Shown here in pieces: positions 13,635 to 13,705 of a stretch of DNA of 13,705 bases. Each line of letters starts with the position of its first letter. Position 1 is the first letter of the stretch. The notes under the pieces are model-generated. The model saw only the letters and a program-made list of their open reading frames with translations, had not been told where the DNA came from and ran no database searches. The translations under genes and the position numbers were made by a program. This DNA is from Candidatus Colicola coprequi. Its GTDB lineage: Bacteria > Bacteroidota > Bacteroidia > Bacteroidales > Paludibacteraceae. The stretch is from positions 1 to 13,705 of the forward strand of contig JAGHSR010000116.1 of NCBI GenBank assembly GCA_018065765.1, written 5' to 3'.

Positions 13635-13666
13635 CAAAGGTACTGCTTATTTTTTATATGAACAAA
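13635..13666 (-). promoter_or_regulatory. Bacteroidetes-type promoter for the lipoprotein/TonB receptor operon
   Basis: On the minus strand TTTG (13666-13663) is followed after 20 nt by TACCTTTG (13642-13635). Both boxes and the spacer length are identical to those of the promoter at 8895-8926. Transcription would start near 13628, about 33 nt before the ATG at 13595. No similar element was noticed between the four genes of the operon. Confidence 0.82.
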
Positions 13667-13705
13667 TTTTTCACTTATGCAGTACGATTTTAGATACGTT
13701 TATAA

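Overview
The window is chromosomal DNA from a Bacteroidota bacterium, most likely of the order Bacteroidales. Three things point there: two promoters of the Bacteroidetes type (TTTG, 20-nt spacer, TAnnTTTG), a C-terminal type IX secretion (T9SS) sorting domain, and a TonB-dependent receptor with an N-terminal carboxypeptidase-regulatory-like domain followed by a DUF4249 lipoprotein. Every convincing gene is on the minus strand, so transcription runs from right to left. The species cannot be named from the sequence.

Right-hand operon (about 13666 to 9187): a promoter, two small predicted lipoproteins (86 and 150 aa), an 823-aa TonB-dependent outer-membrane receptor, and a DUF4249 outer-membrane lipoprotein. 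This looks like an outer-membrane uptake or binding system with lipoprotein partners; the substrate is unknown. The DUF4249 gene is the most interesting object here. Its well-placed ATG is followed by tandem 7-bp repeats that encode most of the signal peptide, and in this copy the ATG is one base out of frame with the intact body. One extra heptamer would restore a complete lipoprotein, as expected of a phase-variable gene.

Middle (about 8820 to 9186): a non-coding stretch with a 20-unit heptamer array, three 11-bp repeats, a 9-bp inverted repeat around them, and a second strong Bacteroidetes promoter.

Left-hand operon (8815 to beyond position 1): a 1464-aa secreted protein (beta-helix-like N-terminus, 17 cysteine-containing repeats of 49-61 aa, T9SS sorting domain), then a predicted outer-membrane beta-barrel protein, a 168-aa membrane-anchored protein overlapping it by ATGA, a 318-aa secreted protein of a Bacteroidales family, and a secreted protein with divergent InlB-like repeats cut by the window edge. 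Tight spacing and a single visible promoter suggest one surface-protein operon. A second, inverted heptamer array lies between the first two genes.

The same 7-bp repeat family (AATGGAG / AATGCAA and variants) occurs at four places, two of them inside coding sequence. This links the two operons and is the least ordinary feature of the window.
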